Of a stretch of DNA of 64,000 bases, positions 45,288-52,973 are shown piece by piece. The DNA lies in NCBI RefSeq assembly GCF_001426945.1, contig NZ_LMFS01000001.1, positions 2,193,904 through 2,257,903 of the forward strand, written 5' to 3'. A program made the position numbers and the translations under genes. A model generated the notes under the pieces. The model was not told the DNA's origin. It saw only the letters and a list, made by a program, of their open reading frames with translations, and ran no database searches. Origin of the DNA: Pseudolabrys sp. Root1462 (GTDB lineage Bacteria > Pseudomonadota > Alphaproteobacteria > Rhizobiales > Xanthobacteraceae). Position 1 is the first letter of the stretch. Every line of letters begins with the position of its first letter.

Positions 45288-46204
45288 CCCTGACGCTGGA
45301 GCAGCTTCGCATCTTCGTCGCCGTCGCCGAGCGCGAGCACGTGACGCAGGCTGCCCGCGCGCTCAACCTGACGCAGTCGGCCGTGAGCGCCGCGGTCAGC
45401 GCCATCGAAGCGCGCCATGGCGTCAAACTGTTCGATCGCGTCGGCCGCCGCATCGAACTCACCGAGGGCGGTCGAACATTCCTTACCGAAGCGCGCGCGG
45501 TCCTCGCCCGCGCAGCCGCTGCCGAGACCGTGCTGAGCGATCTCGCTGGGCTGAAGCGCGGCGCCGTGACGCTGGCCGCCAGCCAGACCGTCGCCAGCTA
45601 CTGGCTGCCCCCTTTGATGGCGCGCTACCGCGCCGAGTTCCCCGGCATCGCGTTGAGACTCACCATCGGTAATACCGAAAGCGTCGCGGCGATGGTGCGC
45701 GAGGGAGAAGTCGATCTCGGTTTCGTCGAAGGCGAAGTTGAAGATCCGACGCTCGAGGTCAAGCCGGTCGCCGACGATCAGCTCATCGTCGTCACCGCCG
45801 CCGCCCATGCGCCGCGCCGTCGCGTCCCGCTGGATGCCGCTGACATGAAGGCATTGCGCTGGGTGTTCCGGGAGCGCGGTTCGGCCACGCGCTCGATCTT
45901 CGAGGCTGCGCTGGCGCGTCACGGCATTGAACCGGCGTCTCTGGACGTTATCCTCGAACTGCCGAGCAACGAAGCCGTCCGCGCCGCGGTCGAGCACGGC
46001 GCGGGCGCTGCCGCCCTCTCCCGCCTCGCCGTGGCCGATGCGCTGGCGTCCGGCGCGCTGGTCGCGTTGAACTTCGCGCTGCCGATGCGGCAATTCTATT
46101 TGCTGCGCCACCGCGAACGCTGGGTCAGTCAGGCCGAGCGCGAATTGCTGAAGATGGTCGCCAATAAGCCTAGCCAAGCGACGCGGCGTACTCGTCCGGC
46201 CTGA
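45284..46204 (+). CDS. LysR family transcriptional regulator (YeiE-like)
   Basis: The 306-residue protein has the LysR helix-turn-helix near residues 18-45 ([19 protein letters not shown]-like, written [17 protein letters not shown] here) and the substrate-binding domain from about 90 ([20 protein letters not shown]). It is coupled to the upstream YeiH-type gene by an ATGA overlap. This and its similarity to YeiE/CysB-like regulators suggest control of sulfur-related genes, which is an inference. Its 3' end overlaps the convergent ArsC-like gene by 35 bases. Confidence 0.9.
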   Translation: MTLTLEQLRIFVAVAEREHVTQAARALNLTQSAVSAAVSAIEARHGVKLFDRVGRRIELTEGGRTFLTEARAVLARAAAAETVLSDLAGLKRGAVTLAASQTVASYWLPPLMARYRAEFPGIALRLTIGNTESVAAMVREGEVDLGFVEGEVEDPTLEVKPVADDQLIVVTAAAHAPRRRVPLDAADMKALRWVFRERGSATRSIFEAALARHGIEPASLDVILELPSNEAVRAAVEHGAGAAALSRLAVADALASGALVALNFALPMRQFYLLRHRERWVSQAERELLKMVANKPSQATRRTRPA

Positions 46205-46520
46205 AGCCGACCAGGATCTTGCCGCCGCCGATCTCCAATACCGGACGCTTGATCATCGACGGCTGCGCCATCATCAGCTTGATCGCCTTCGCTTCGGTCA
46301 GTCCTTCCTTGTCCTTGTCGGGCAGCTTCTTGAACGTGGTGCCGGCCTTGTTGAGCAAGGTCTCCCAACCGGCCTTCTTGGCCCACTTCTCCAGCCTTTC
46401 TTTCTCGATACCGGCGGCCTTGTAGTCGTGGAAAGCGTATTCGACGCCCTTCTTCTCCAGATAGGCGCGCGCCTTCTTCATCGTGTCGCAGTTCTTGATG
46501 CCGTAGATGGTGATGAGCAT
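46170..46520 (-). CDS. ArsC/Spx family protein
   Basis: The 116-residue protein has the thioredoxin-like fold of the ArsC/Spx family: LITIYGIKNCDTMKKARAYL with the active-site cysteine at residue 11. FHDYKAAGI, GTTFKKL and the PSMIKRPVLE block with the conserved Arg-Pro follow. The second cysteine of a CXXC pair is replaced (CDTM). Family members include arsenate reductases and uncharacterised YffB-like proteins; this one most resembles the YffB group, with no ars genes nearby. The start at 46520 is at the hallmark sequence. Confidence 0.87.
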   Translation of the reverse strand: MLITIYGIKNCDTMKKARAYLEKKGVEYAFHDYKAAGIEKERLEKWAKKAGWETLLNKAGTTFKKLPDKDKEGLTEAKAIKLMMAQPSMIKRPVLEIGGGKILVGFRPDEYAASLG

Positions 46521-46558
46521 GGCTATCGCCGTCCTGATGATTCCTATCGGCGATAGAT

Positions 46559-47533
46559 TCAGGCGCTTTGCGCAGCAAGGCAAGGGCCGCGGCCGGCCGG
46601 CATCAAACCTGCCTGACGCTGTCCAAGAATCGACAGACGCCCGCACATGGCGGGCGTCTGCGCTCTCGCGACCGGCGTTGTTACGCCTTGAAGAAAGCCA
46701 GCAGATTCCTTGTTGATGACGTCGGCATGGGTCGTCGCCATCCCGTGCGGGAAGCCCTTGTAGGTCTTGAGCTCGCCCTTCTTAAGCAGCTTGACCGCAA
46801 GCAGCGCCGAGTCGGCGATCGGCACGATCTGGTCGTCCTCACCATGCATGACCAAAACCGGCACATCGATCTTCTTGAGGTCTTCGGTGAAGTCGGTTTC
46901 CGAGAAAGCCTTGACGCAGTCGTAATGCGCCTTGGCGCTGCCCATCATGCCCTGCCGCCACCAGTTGTCGATGACGCCCTGCGACACCGCGGCGCCCGGA
47001 CGGTTGAAGCCATAGAACGGGCCGGCGGGAACATCGCGGAAGAATTGCGCGCGGTTGAAGGCAGTCGCGGTGCGGAAGCCGTCGAAGACTTCGAGCGGCA
47101 GGCCACCGGGATTGGCGGCGGTCTTGAGCATGGTCGGCGTCACGGCGCCGAGCAGCGCGGCCTTGGCGACGCGACCATTGCCGCCGTATTGCGCGACGTA
47201 ACGGGCGACCTCGCCACCGCCGGTCGAATGGCCGACATGAATGGCGTTCTTCAGGCCGAGATGGACCGCAAGCGCATCGACGTCGGCTGCGTAGGTGTCC
47301 ATTTCGTTGCCGGTGTCGGTCTGGCTGGAGCGGCCATGGCCGCGGCGGTCATGGGAAATGACACGATAGCCCTGGAGGACGAAGAACAGCATCTGTGTGT
47401 CCCAGTCGTCCGCGGTGAGCGGCCAGCCATGGTGAAAGACGACCGGCTGCGCCGTTTTGGAACCCCAGTCCTTGTAGAAGATGGTCGCGCCATCCTTGGT
47501 GGTGATGGTTCCGCTTCCGTTGGTCTCGCTCAT
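46559..47533 (-). CDS. Alpha/beta hydrolase (chloroperoxidase-like) with frameshifted C-terminus
   Basis: The product is related to non-haem chloroperoxidases and esterases. It has the oxyanion region FHHGWPLTADDWD, the nucleophile serine in GHSTGGGE near residue 101, the aspartate in HGEDDQIV and the histidine in HGMATTHADV near the end. After INKE the frame continues for about 45 odd residues to 46559. In another frame, the same DNA reads LLAFFKA followed by a stop at 46681-46683, the usual family ending. One extra base near 46705 explains this. The catalytic residues precede the shift. An OhrR-like gene is divergent. Confidence 0.82.
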   Translation of the reverse strand: MSETNGSGTITTKDGATIFYKDWGSKTAQPVVFHHGWPLTADDWDTQMLFFVLQGYRVISHDRRGHGRSSQTDTGNEMDTYAADVDALAVHLGLKNAIHVGHSTGGGEVARYVAQYGGNGRVAKAALLGAVTPTMLKTAANPGGLPLEVFDGFRTATAFNRAQFFRDVPAGPFYGFNRPGAAVSQGVIDNWWRQGMMGSAKAHYDCVKAFSETDFTEDLKKIDVPVLVMHGEDDQIVPIADSALLAVKLLKKGELKTYKGFPHGMATTHADVINKESAGFLQGVTTPVARAQTPAMCGRLSILGQRQAGLMPAGRGPCLAAQSA

Positions 47534-47565
47534 CGCAATCTCCACTTTGCTTGCTGCGATATTTG

Positions 47566-47577
47566 TTATCGCGATAT
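47566..47577. promoter_or_regulatory. Candidate OhrR/MarR operator 1
   Basis: The 10-bp palindrome TATCGCGATA (47567-47576) lies at the likely transcription start of the hydrolase gene, whose -35 (TTGACC on the minus strand, + 47604-47609) and -10 (TAGAGA, + 47581-47586) are 17 bases apart. The same core occurs at 47618. Confidence 0.6.
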
Positions 47578-47617
47578 ATTTCTCTAAATCGCCGGCATCC
47601 TGCGGTCAAGATATTAT

Positions 47618-47629
47618 TTATCGCGATAA
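47618..47629. promoter_or_regulatory. Candidate OhrR/MarR operator 2
   Basis: TTATCGCGATAA is a perfect 12-bp palindrome with the same core as the site at 47566. The two sites are 52 bases apart in the divergent region between the hydrolase and the MarR-type gene, so the regulator could control both. Confidence 0.6.
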
Positions 47630-47708
47630 TCAATTGCGCCTAGCGGGGGCATGCCATACACTGACTGCAATCGGCCTTTCCGCGCCGTGAAAAGGGAAAA
47701 CGCCTGCC

Positions 47709-48161
47709 GTGCACAGTCCGCTTAGCGAACACATCTGCTTTACGCTTTACGCCACCAGTATGACGATCACGCGAACCTATAAGCCGATGCTCGACGACCT
47801 GGGCATCACCTACCCGCAATATCTCATGCTGACGGCACTGGCCGAAAACAACGGCATGACGATCGGCGCCATCGCCGCCCGGCTCGGACTGGAATCGAGC
47901 ACCGTGACGCCGCCGGTCAAGCGGCTTGAACAGGCGGGCTTCGTCCAGCGAAAGCGCAGCACAGCCGATGAGCGACAGGTCACCGTGCATTTGACCTCCG
48001 CCGGCCGCTCGCTGCTGACCAAGTGCAAATGCCTCGGCGACGCTCTGCTGGAGAACAGCGGCATGAGCGAAGCCCAACTCGCGGGCCTCAACCGCCAGAT
48101 CCAGAAATTCCATCGGGCGCTGAGCGACCAGCTCAACGCCGGTACCGGCGCCAAACATTAA
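47709..48161 (+). CDS. OhrR-like MarR family regulator
   Basis: The 150-residue protein has the OhrR pattern: a cysteine near the N-terminus (Cys10 in HICFTLYATS), LYATSMTITRTYKPMLDDLG, ITYPQYLMLTAL, and the winged helix IAARLGLESSTVTPPVKRLE with DERQVTV. In OhrR proteins this cysteine is oxidised by organic hydroperoxides and releases DNA. Translation begins at a GTG (47709). The divergent hydrolase and two TATCGCGATA sites between them suggest a local peroxide- or thiol-responsive switch. No ohr gene is in the window. Confidence 0.87.
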   Translation: MHSPLSEHICFTLYATSMTITRTYKPMLDDLGITYPQYLMLTALAENNGMTIGAIAARLGLESSTVTPPVKRLEQAGFVQRKRSTADERQVTVHLTSAGRSLLTKCKCLGDALLENSGMSEAQLAGLNRQIQKFHRALSDQLNAGTGAKH

Positions 48162-48174
48162 CGCACGGGCCCGA

Positions 48175-48441
48175 TCACCGCCGCTGAACCAGCCGCAGCC
48201 ATGGCGCGGCGTGAAACACGCTCATCAGCCCGTACATCATCGCCATGCCATCGAGCGGCGATGAGCCCTGCGTCGACATGCACAGCATGTCGCTTGGCCC
48301 GCCGGACAGTCCGGTCCACAGCGCCATCAGTGCAAAAACCGGCATGGCGGCGAAACCGAGCATCCGGGCGAGGCCAGGAGCGGCTGAACCGCTCCCGGCA
48401 TCGTTGCCTGCTTGCATGCGGCTCGAGCGAGCTCGGTGCAT
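48175..48441 (-). CDS. Small membrane protein downstream of DUF899 genes
   Basis: The 88-residue product has two hydrophobic segments (about residues 25-45, MLGFAAMPVFALMALWTGL, and 60-78) joined by a short loop with GGPSDMLCM. It begins with a basic segment MHRARSSRM. It lies 10 bases beyond the second DUF899 gene on the same strand, so it is probably co-transcribed with the pair. I do not recognise a family. The start at 48441 is chosen because earlier starts overlap the DUF899 gene heavily. Confidence 0.6.
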   Translation of the reverse strand: MHRARSSRMQAGNDAGSGSAAPGLARMLGFAAMPVFALMALWTGLSGGPSDMLCMSTQGSSPLDGMAMMYGLMSVFHAAPWLRLVQRR

Positions 48442-48451
48442 GACGGCACCT

Positions 48452-49198
48452 TCAGGAGTGCGCGGCGCAGCACGAACCGGCGGCCTGCTTTGCCGGCTCG
48501 TAGCGGTCGTGATGACGCACCCACGCCATGGGGTGCGCCAGGCCATCCTCGTCGCGGCCCTTCGGCGTCAGATCGAGCATCCGATACGTGCCCATCATCA
48601 CGTCGACGCCGCGGCCGTAGGTTGAGTATGTATTGAACACCTCGCCGGCGTCGTCCTTGAAGAACGCGCTGACGCCCGGCAGTTCCTCGCGGCCGTAATG
48701 TGAGGTGCCGTAATTATAGGCCTGCGAGCCCCTGGCGGCCTCGTCCGGCGTGAAGCTGACGCCGAAATCGTAGTTGAAGGTGGTGCCGTGCGACGACAGC
48801 CACCTGAACTTCCAGCCCATGCGCCGCTTGAAGCGCACGATCTCGGCATAGGGCGCCCGCGAGATGGCGACGAAGGTGGTATCGCGGTGCTCGAGATGCG
48901 GCAGCATGCCGTCGGTATGGTCGGCCATGTAGGAGCAGCTCTTGCAGCCCTCCTCCGCGCCCGGCGCCAGCATGAAGTGCTGGACCAGGAGTTGGTGGCG
49001 GCCGTCGAACAACTCGGCCAGCGACTGATGGCCGTCCGGGCCCTCGAACACGTAGTCCTTCTCGACCTTCACCCAAGGCAACTGCCGGCGCAGTTGCGCG
49101 ACCTGATCGCTGCGCCGCGTCAGGTCCTTTTCGGCGGCGAGAAGATCGCGCCGCGCCTCGAGCCACTTGTCACGTGTTACAACGGTATGCATCGTCAT
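48452..49198 (-). CDS. DUF899 thioredoxin-like protein (copy 2)
   Basis: The 248-residue protein has the DUF899 layout: a helical N-terminus (RDKWLEARRDLLAAEKDLTRR is the region, key words WLEAR and LLAAEK) and LPWVKVEKDYVFEGPDG. A thioredoxin-like core follows with GCKSCSYMADH (a CXXC pair), and then the RAPYAEIVRFKRRMGW and FNYDFGVSF blocks. The family is annotated as thioredoxin-like, but its reaction is not established. It follows a paralogue by 46 bases on the same strand. The C-terminus has CC near the end. Starts at 49198 and 49192 are both possible. Confidence 0.86.
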   Translation of the reverse strand: MTMHTVVTRDKWLEARRDLLAAEKDLTRRSDQVAQLRRQLPWVKVEKDYVFEGPDGHQSLAELFDGRHQLLVQHFMLAPGAEEGCKSCSYMADHTDGMLPHLEHRDTTFVAISRAPYAEIVRFKRRMGWKFRWLSSHGTTFNYDFGVSFTPDEAARGSQAYNYGTSHYGREELPGVSAFFKDDAGEVFNTYSTYGRGVDVMMGTYRMLDLTPKGRDEDGLAHPMAWVRHHDRYEPAKQAAGSCCAAHS

Positions 49199-49244
49199 GG
49201 TGTTGTTCCTTCTTCGAACTGCGATTGAACGAAGCGCGTATCGC

Positions 49245-50042
49245 TCAAGCGTCGCGCTTGCGGAAAGCGGCCTCGCCGGCGTCCGATACGGCGACCCATT
49301 TCGGATCCGGCGCGGCGTTCGCGATGTAACTGTCGTTCCAGTTCCACCACTTGTACGGCCGCTCCTGCGGGCAGCCATCCGGCGAGTCTTCCCAGATTTC
49401 CTGGCGGCCGAGCGCCGTCATATCGAGATAGCTCCAGACGGTGCCCATGGCCTCGTCGCCGCGGCTGTTGATAAAATAAGTGCGGTACACGCGCTCGCCG
49501 TCGCGGATGAAGGCGTTATGGCCGTGCCACTGATCGACGCCGAAATCGGCATCGAAGCTGTCGGTGATGGTGTACCAGGGCATATCCCAGCCCATGCGCG
49601 CCTTGAGACGCGCGATGTCGGCCTGCGGCGCCCGTGATGCATAGGCGAGCGTGGTGTTGCGTGCGTTCAGGTGCGCGAGGTGGCCGACCTGATCGGCGCC
49701 GAGCGAGCAGCCGATGCAGCCATGCTCCGGCCAGCCGTGCACGCCCGGCTCGAAGAAGGCGCGGTAGACGATCAGCTGACGGCGGCCCTCGAACAGGTCG
49801 AGCAGACTCGCCTTCCCGTTCGGCCCCTCGAATACATAAGCCTTGTCCACCGCCATCCACGGCATGCGCCGCCGTTCGGCGGCAAGCGCGTCGTGGGCGC
49901 GCATCATCGCCTTTTCCTTCACCAGCATCTGCTCGCGCGCTGCGGTCCAGTCGTCCGGCGAAACGATCGGCGGCATTTTCATGGTAGGCTGCGCCGCTGA
50001 CGCTTCGTCCCGGGATGATTTTGACGTGTCCATCTTGTGCAT
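49245..50042 (-). CDS. DUF899 thioredoxin-like protein (copy 1)
   Basis: The 265-residue paralogue of the next gene shares the core layout: MPWMAVDKAYVFEGPNG, EHGCIGCSLGADQVGHLAHL with a CXXC pair, the RAPQADIARLKARMGWDMPW block and SFDADFGVDQW. The N-terminus is about 20 residues longer and polar. The C-terminal part (KWWNWNDSY) differs from copy 2. The two genes are oriented the same way and most likely arose by duplication with later divergence. Its start faces a divergent helix-turn-helix gene at 50160. Confidence 0.86.
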   Translation of the reverse strand: MHKMDTSKSSRDEASAAQPTMKMPPIVSPDDWTAAREQMLVKEKAMMRAHDALAAERRRMPWMAVDKAYVFEGPNGKASLLDLFEGRRQLIVYRAFFEPGVHGWPEHGCIGCSLGADQVGHLAHLNARNTTLAYASRAPQADIARLKARMGWDMPWYTITDSFDADFGVDQWHGHNAFIRDGERVYRTYFINSRGDEAMGTVWSYLDMTALGRQEIWEDSPDGCPQERPYKWWNWNDSYIANAAPDPKWVAVSDAGEAAFRKRDA

Positions 50043-50159
50043 CTCCGTTCTGCGGTCGACTTCGGCGTCGGCCGTTGCCTGTCGTGAGACAAACTTATGG
50101 CCGCGCCTGCCTGCGGCGGGAGTGACAAGTGTGTCGGGATTTCAGAGGGACAGAGTTCC

Positions 50160-51380
50160 ATGGATTCGGTGATCACCGCGGCGGCCCGCGGCCTCGCTCA
50201 CGGTGATCCGCTTGGCGCCCTCAACCTCATTGCCCTGCGCGACGATCCGCCAGCGCTGGCGCTGCGGGGCATCGCGATGGCCCAACTCGGGGATCTCGAC
50301 CGCGCCAAGCTGCTGCTGAGGCGCGCGGCGCGCGGCTTCGGCCCCAAGGAGGCGCTCGCCCGAGCACGCTGCATCGTCGCCGAGGCCGAGATCGCGCTGG
50401 TGTCTCGCGACCTCGACGGCTCGGCGAAAGCGCTCGAGGCCTCGCGAACAACACTCGAGCGCCATGGCGATCGCGTCAATGCCGCGCATGCGCGTCATCT
50501 CGCTATCCGGCGCTTCATCCTCATCGGCTGCATCGACGAGGCCGAGAAACTGCTGGCGGGTTTCGATCCGGCGCCATTGCCGCCGGCGCTGCGCGCGGCG
50601 CACGAACTGGCGATCGGCGGCATTGCTCTGCGCCGCTTGCGCACCGAGCGCGCCCGCGAGGCTTTGGCCGAGGCGGCGCGCGCCGCGCAACAGGCCGGCA
50701 TCGCCTCGCTGGTGGCCGAGGTTGAGAAAGCGGCTGAGATGCTCACCACGCCGGCGGCGCGGCTCATCGCGCGCGGCACGGAAAAGTCACTACTCCTTGC
50801 AGATGTCGAGGCCCTCCTCGCCTCCAAGGCGCTCGTGATCGACGCCTGTCGCCACGCGATCTCCATGGCCGGCGATACGATCTCGCTGGAGACGCGGCCG
50901 GTGCTGTTCGCGCTCGCGCGCACTCTGGCCGAAGCCTTTCCCGGCGACGCCTCGCGTGAAGCGTTGCTGACGCGGGCATTTCGCGCCCGTCACGCCGACG
51001 ACTCGCATCGCGCAAGGCTGCGCGTCGAAATCGGCCGCTTGCGCAAGGTGCTGGCAGACATTGCCGAGATCGAGGCGACTTCAAATGGCTTTGCCCTGAA
51101 ACCGCGCCGCGGCCGCGACGTCGCCGTTCTGGCGCCGCCGAGCGACGAAGCGCATGCCACCGTACTCGCGCTGCTCGGCGACGGCGAAGCCTGGTCGAGT
51201 TCGGCTTTGGCGCTCGCGCTCGGCGTCAACCAACGGACAGTGCAGCGCGCGCTCGACGACTTGCTGGCCGCCAGCAAAGTGCAGCCAATCGGTCACGGTC
51301 GTGCGCGACGCTGGATGGCCCCGCCCTTGCCGGGTTTCCCGACAAGCTTGTTACTCACGGCCGCGTTGCCCGCTGGCTAG
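50160..51380 (+). CDS. Helix-turn-helix regulator with TPR-like helical domain
   Basis: The 406-residue protein is mostly alpha-helical, with repeat-like helices (ALRGIAMAQLGDLDRAKLLL, HELAIGGIALRRLRTERARE) over residues 1-280 that look like TPR arrays. It has a C-terminal winged-helix motif (ALALGVNQRTVQRALDDLLA, near 355-375). This suggests a sensor/regulator with a protein- or ligand-binding body. The start at 50160 follows AGAGGGA (50144-50150). A YncE-like beta-propeller gene follows by 38 bases, and the DUF899 genes are divergent. The effector is unknown. Confidence 0.75.
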   Translation: MDSVITAAARGLAHGDPLGALNLIALRDDPPALALRGIAMAQLGDLDRAKLLLRRAARGFGPKEALARARCIVAEAEIALVSRDLDGSAKALEASRTTLERHGDRVNAAHARHLAIRRFILIGCIDEAEKLLAGFDPAPLPPALRAAHELAIGGIALRRLRTERAREALAEAARAAQQAGIASLVAEVEKAAEMLTTPAARLIARGTEKSLLLADVEALLASKALVIDACRHAISMAGDTISLETRPVLFALARTLAEAFPGDASREALLTRAFRARHADDSHRARLRVEIGRLRKVLADIAEIEATSNGFALKPRRGRDVAVLAPPSDEAHATVLALLGDGEAWSSSALALALGVNQRTVQRALDDLLAASKVQPIGHGRARRWMAPPLPGFPTSLLLTAALPAG

Positions 51381-51418
51381 CCTGCGACCATCAGGCAAAG
51401 CAAACAAGGAACAGTCTC

Positions 51419-52048
51419 ATGAAACGCTCGGCAGCCAATATCGCCCACGAATATGGTCCGTTTCCGGACGTCGAACGCGTCAACGGCGTCAGCTATGACG
51501 GCAGCCATATCTGGGTCGCGGTCGGCGACACGCTCAACGCGGTCGATCCCGACACCGGCGCCACGGTGCGCAAGCTCAATGTCCCCGCGCATGCCGGCAC
51601 CGCCTTCGACGGCCAGTATCTATTCCAGATCTCCGGCGATCGCATTCAGAAGGTCGATCCCGACAGCGGCAAGGTCATCGCCAGCATTCCGACGCCGGAC
51701 GGCGGTGCTGCCGGCATGGCTTGGGCGGAAGGTTCGCTCTGGGTCGGTCAGCATCGCAACCGCAAGATCCATCAGGTCGATCCGAACACCGGCGCAGTCC
51801 TGCGCACGATCGAATCGAACCGCTTCGTCACCGGCGTCACCTGGCTCGGCGACGAGCTGTGGCACGCGACCTGGGAAGACGATAAGAGCGACCTGCGCCG
51901 CGTCGATCCTAAATCCGGCGAAGTCCTCGAACAGGTCAACATGCCGGACGGTCTCGTCGTCTCCGGTCTGGAGTCGAACGGCCGCGACGCGTTTTTCTGC
52001 GGCGGCGGCGGCAGCGCCAAGGTGCGCGTCGTGACGCGCCCGCGATAG
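51419..52048 (+). CDS. YncE/Vgb-like beta-propeller protein
   Basis: The 209-residue protein consists of short repeated beta units with the pattern VDPDTGATVRKL, VDPDSGKVIASI, VDPNTGAVLRTI and VDPKSGEVLEQV, each preceded by W or Q blocks (GSHIWVAVGD, GSLWVGQH, DELWHATW). This is a small propeller related to glutamine cyclotransferase-like and YncE proteins. No signal peptide is seen, so it is probably cytoplasmic. It follows the helix-turn-helix gene with AAGGA ahead of the start and is likely co-transcribed. Function is unknown. Confidence 0.8.
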   Translation: MKRSAANIAHEYGPFPDVERVNGVSYDGSHIWVAVGDTLNAVDPDTGATVRKLNVPAHAGTAFDGQYLFQISGDRIQKVDPDSGKVIASIPTPDGGAAGMAWAEGSLWVGQHRNRKIHQVDPNTGAVLRTIESNRFVTGVTWLGDELWHATWEDDKSDLRRVDPKSGEVLEQVNMPDGLVVSGLESNGRDAFFCGGGGSAKVRVVTRPR

Positions 52049-52054
52049 GCAGAC

Positions 52055-52086
52055 AGGCCGCGCCGTTTGAGCGGCGCGGCCTTTGG
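52055..52086. terminator. Terminator between the propeller and SDR genes
   Basis: A perfect 11-bp GC-rich stem (AGGCCGCGCCG/CGGCGCGGCCT) with a TTTGAG loop is followed by TTGG on the + strand. It lies between convergent genes and may serve both. Confidence 0.65.
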
Positions 52087-52087
52087 T

Positions 52088-52888
52088 TCAGCTGGCTGCG
52101 CGGTAGCGCGGCGCAGCGCGCTCATTGGCGAAGTTCGGCAGCATCGCCTGGCGCGCCGCGTTGAACGCCTCCCACTGCGCGGCATCAGGCAGCGGCGGAA
52201 TCGTCACGGTCTCGCGCCGGTCGAAGCCGGCGAGCGCTGCGTCGACCAGTTCGCCGACATCCATTACGCCCGCAAGCTTGTTGACGTCGCGGCCGGAGCG
52301 TTCCCAGATTTCGGTGCGCGTCGCCGCCGGCAGCACCGCCTGCACATAGAGGCCGCGGCTGCCGAGTTCGGCGTTCAGGCTCTGCGACAAAGTCAGGACG
52401 AACGACTTGCTGGCGCTGTAGGCGCCGAGCCCGATCTCCGGTGCGAGGCCAAGCACCGAAGCGATGTTGATAATGTCGCCCTTCCCTTGCGCCAGGAAAC
52501 GCTTCACCGCCGCGGCCGCGAGCCGCGTCACCGCGGTAACGTTGACCTTGATCAGCGCTTCCATGATGTCCGGATCGCCGTCGGCAAAGCCGCCAGGTGC
52601 GGCCATACCTGCATTGTTCACGAGGATGCCGATCGCGGCATCGTCGCGCAGACGCTTTTCGACCTTGGCCAGATCCGCCGTAACGGAGAGATCGGTCGGC
52701 AACACATCGACCTTTACGCCCGTCGCGGTGCGCAGGCGCGTCGCCAGCGCGTTCAGCCGTGCGGCATCACGCGCCACCAGCACCAGGTTGTGACCGCGTT
52801 TGGCGAAGCGGTCGGCGTAGGTGGCGCCAATGCCCGACGAGGCGCCGGTGATGAGGACGGTCGATTTGGGTTGAACAGCTTGAGCCAT
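52088..52888 (-). CDS. Short-chain dehydrogenase/reductase
   Basis: The 266-residue classical SDR has the cofactor loop ITGASSGIGATYADRFA near residue 13, NNAGMAAPGG, the catalytic serine in NIASVLGL and the YSASKSF active site near 157. It resembles the SDRs annotated as oxidoreductases of the DltE/YqjQ type. It is divergent from a TetR regulator, and the 85-base region between holds ATCAT-N4-ATGAT. The substrate is unknown. Confidence 0.9.
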   Translation of the reverse strand: MAQAVQPKSTVLITGASSGIGATYADRFAKRGHNLVLVARDAARLNALATRLRTATGVKVDVLPTDLSVTADLAKVEKRLRDDAAIGILVNNAGMAAPGGFADGDPDIMEALIKVNVTAVTRLAAAAVKRFLAQGKGDIINIASVLGLAPEIGLGAYSASKSFVLTLSQSLNAELGSRGLYVQAVLPAATRTEIWERSGRDVNKLAGVMDVGELVDAALAGFDRRETVTIPPLPDAAQWEAFNAARQAMLPNFANERAAPRYRAAS

Positions 52889-52908
52889 GACACTATCTCC
52901 TATTCATG

Positions 52909-52922
52909 ATCATTGTCATGAT
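52909..52922. promoter_or_regulatory. Candidate TetR operator between SDR and TetR genes
   Basis: ATCAT-TGTC-ATGAT is a perfect 5-bp-arm inverted repeat. A related ATGAT occurs at 52930-52934, and the whole 35-base region is AT-rich compared with its surroundings. It is the natural place for an operator controlling both genes. Confidence 0.4.
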
Positions 52923-52973
52923 TGTTTTTATGATAATCGTACTGTATAAGTCAAGACCGATGGAGGCGATCAC

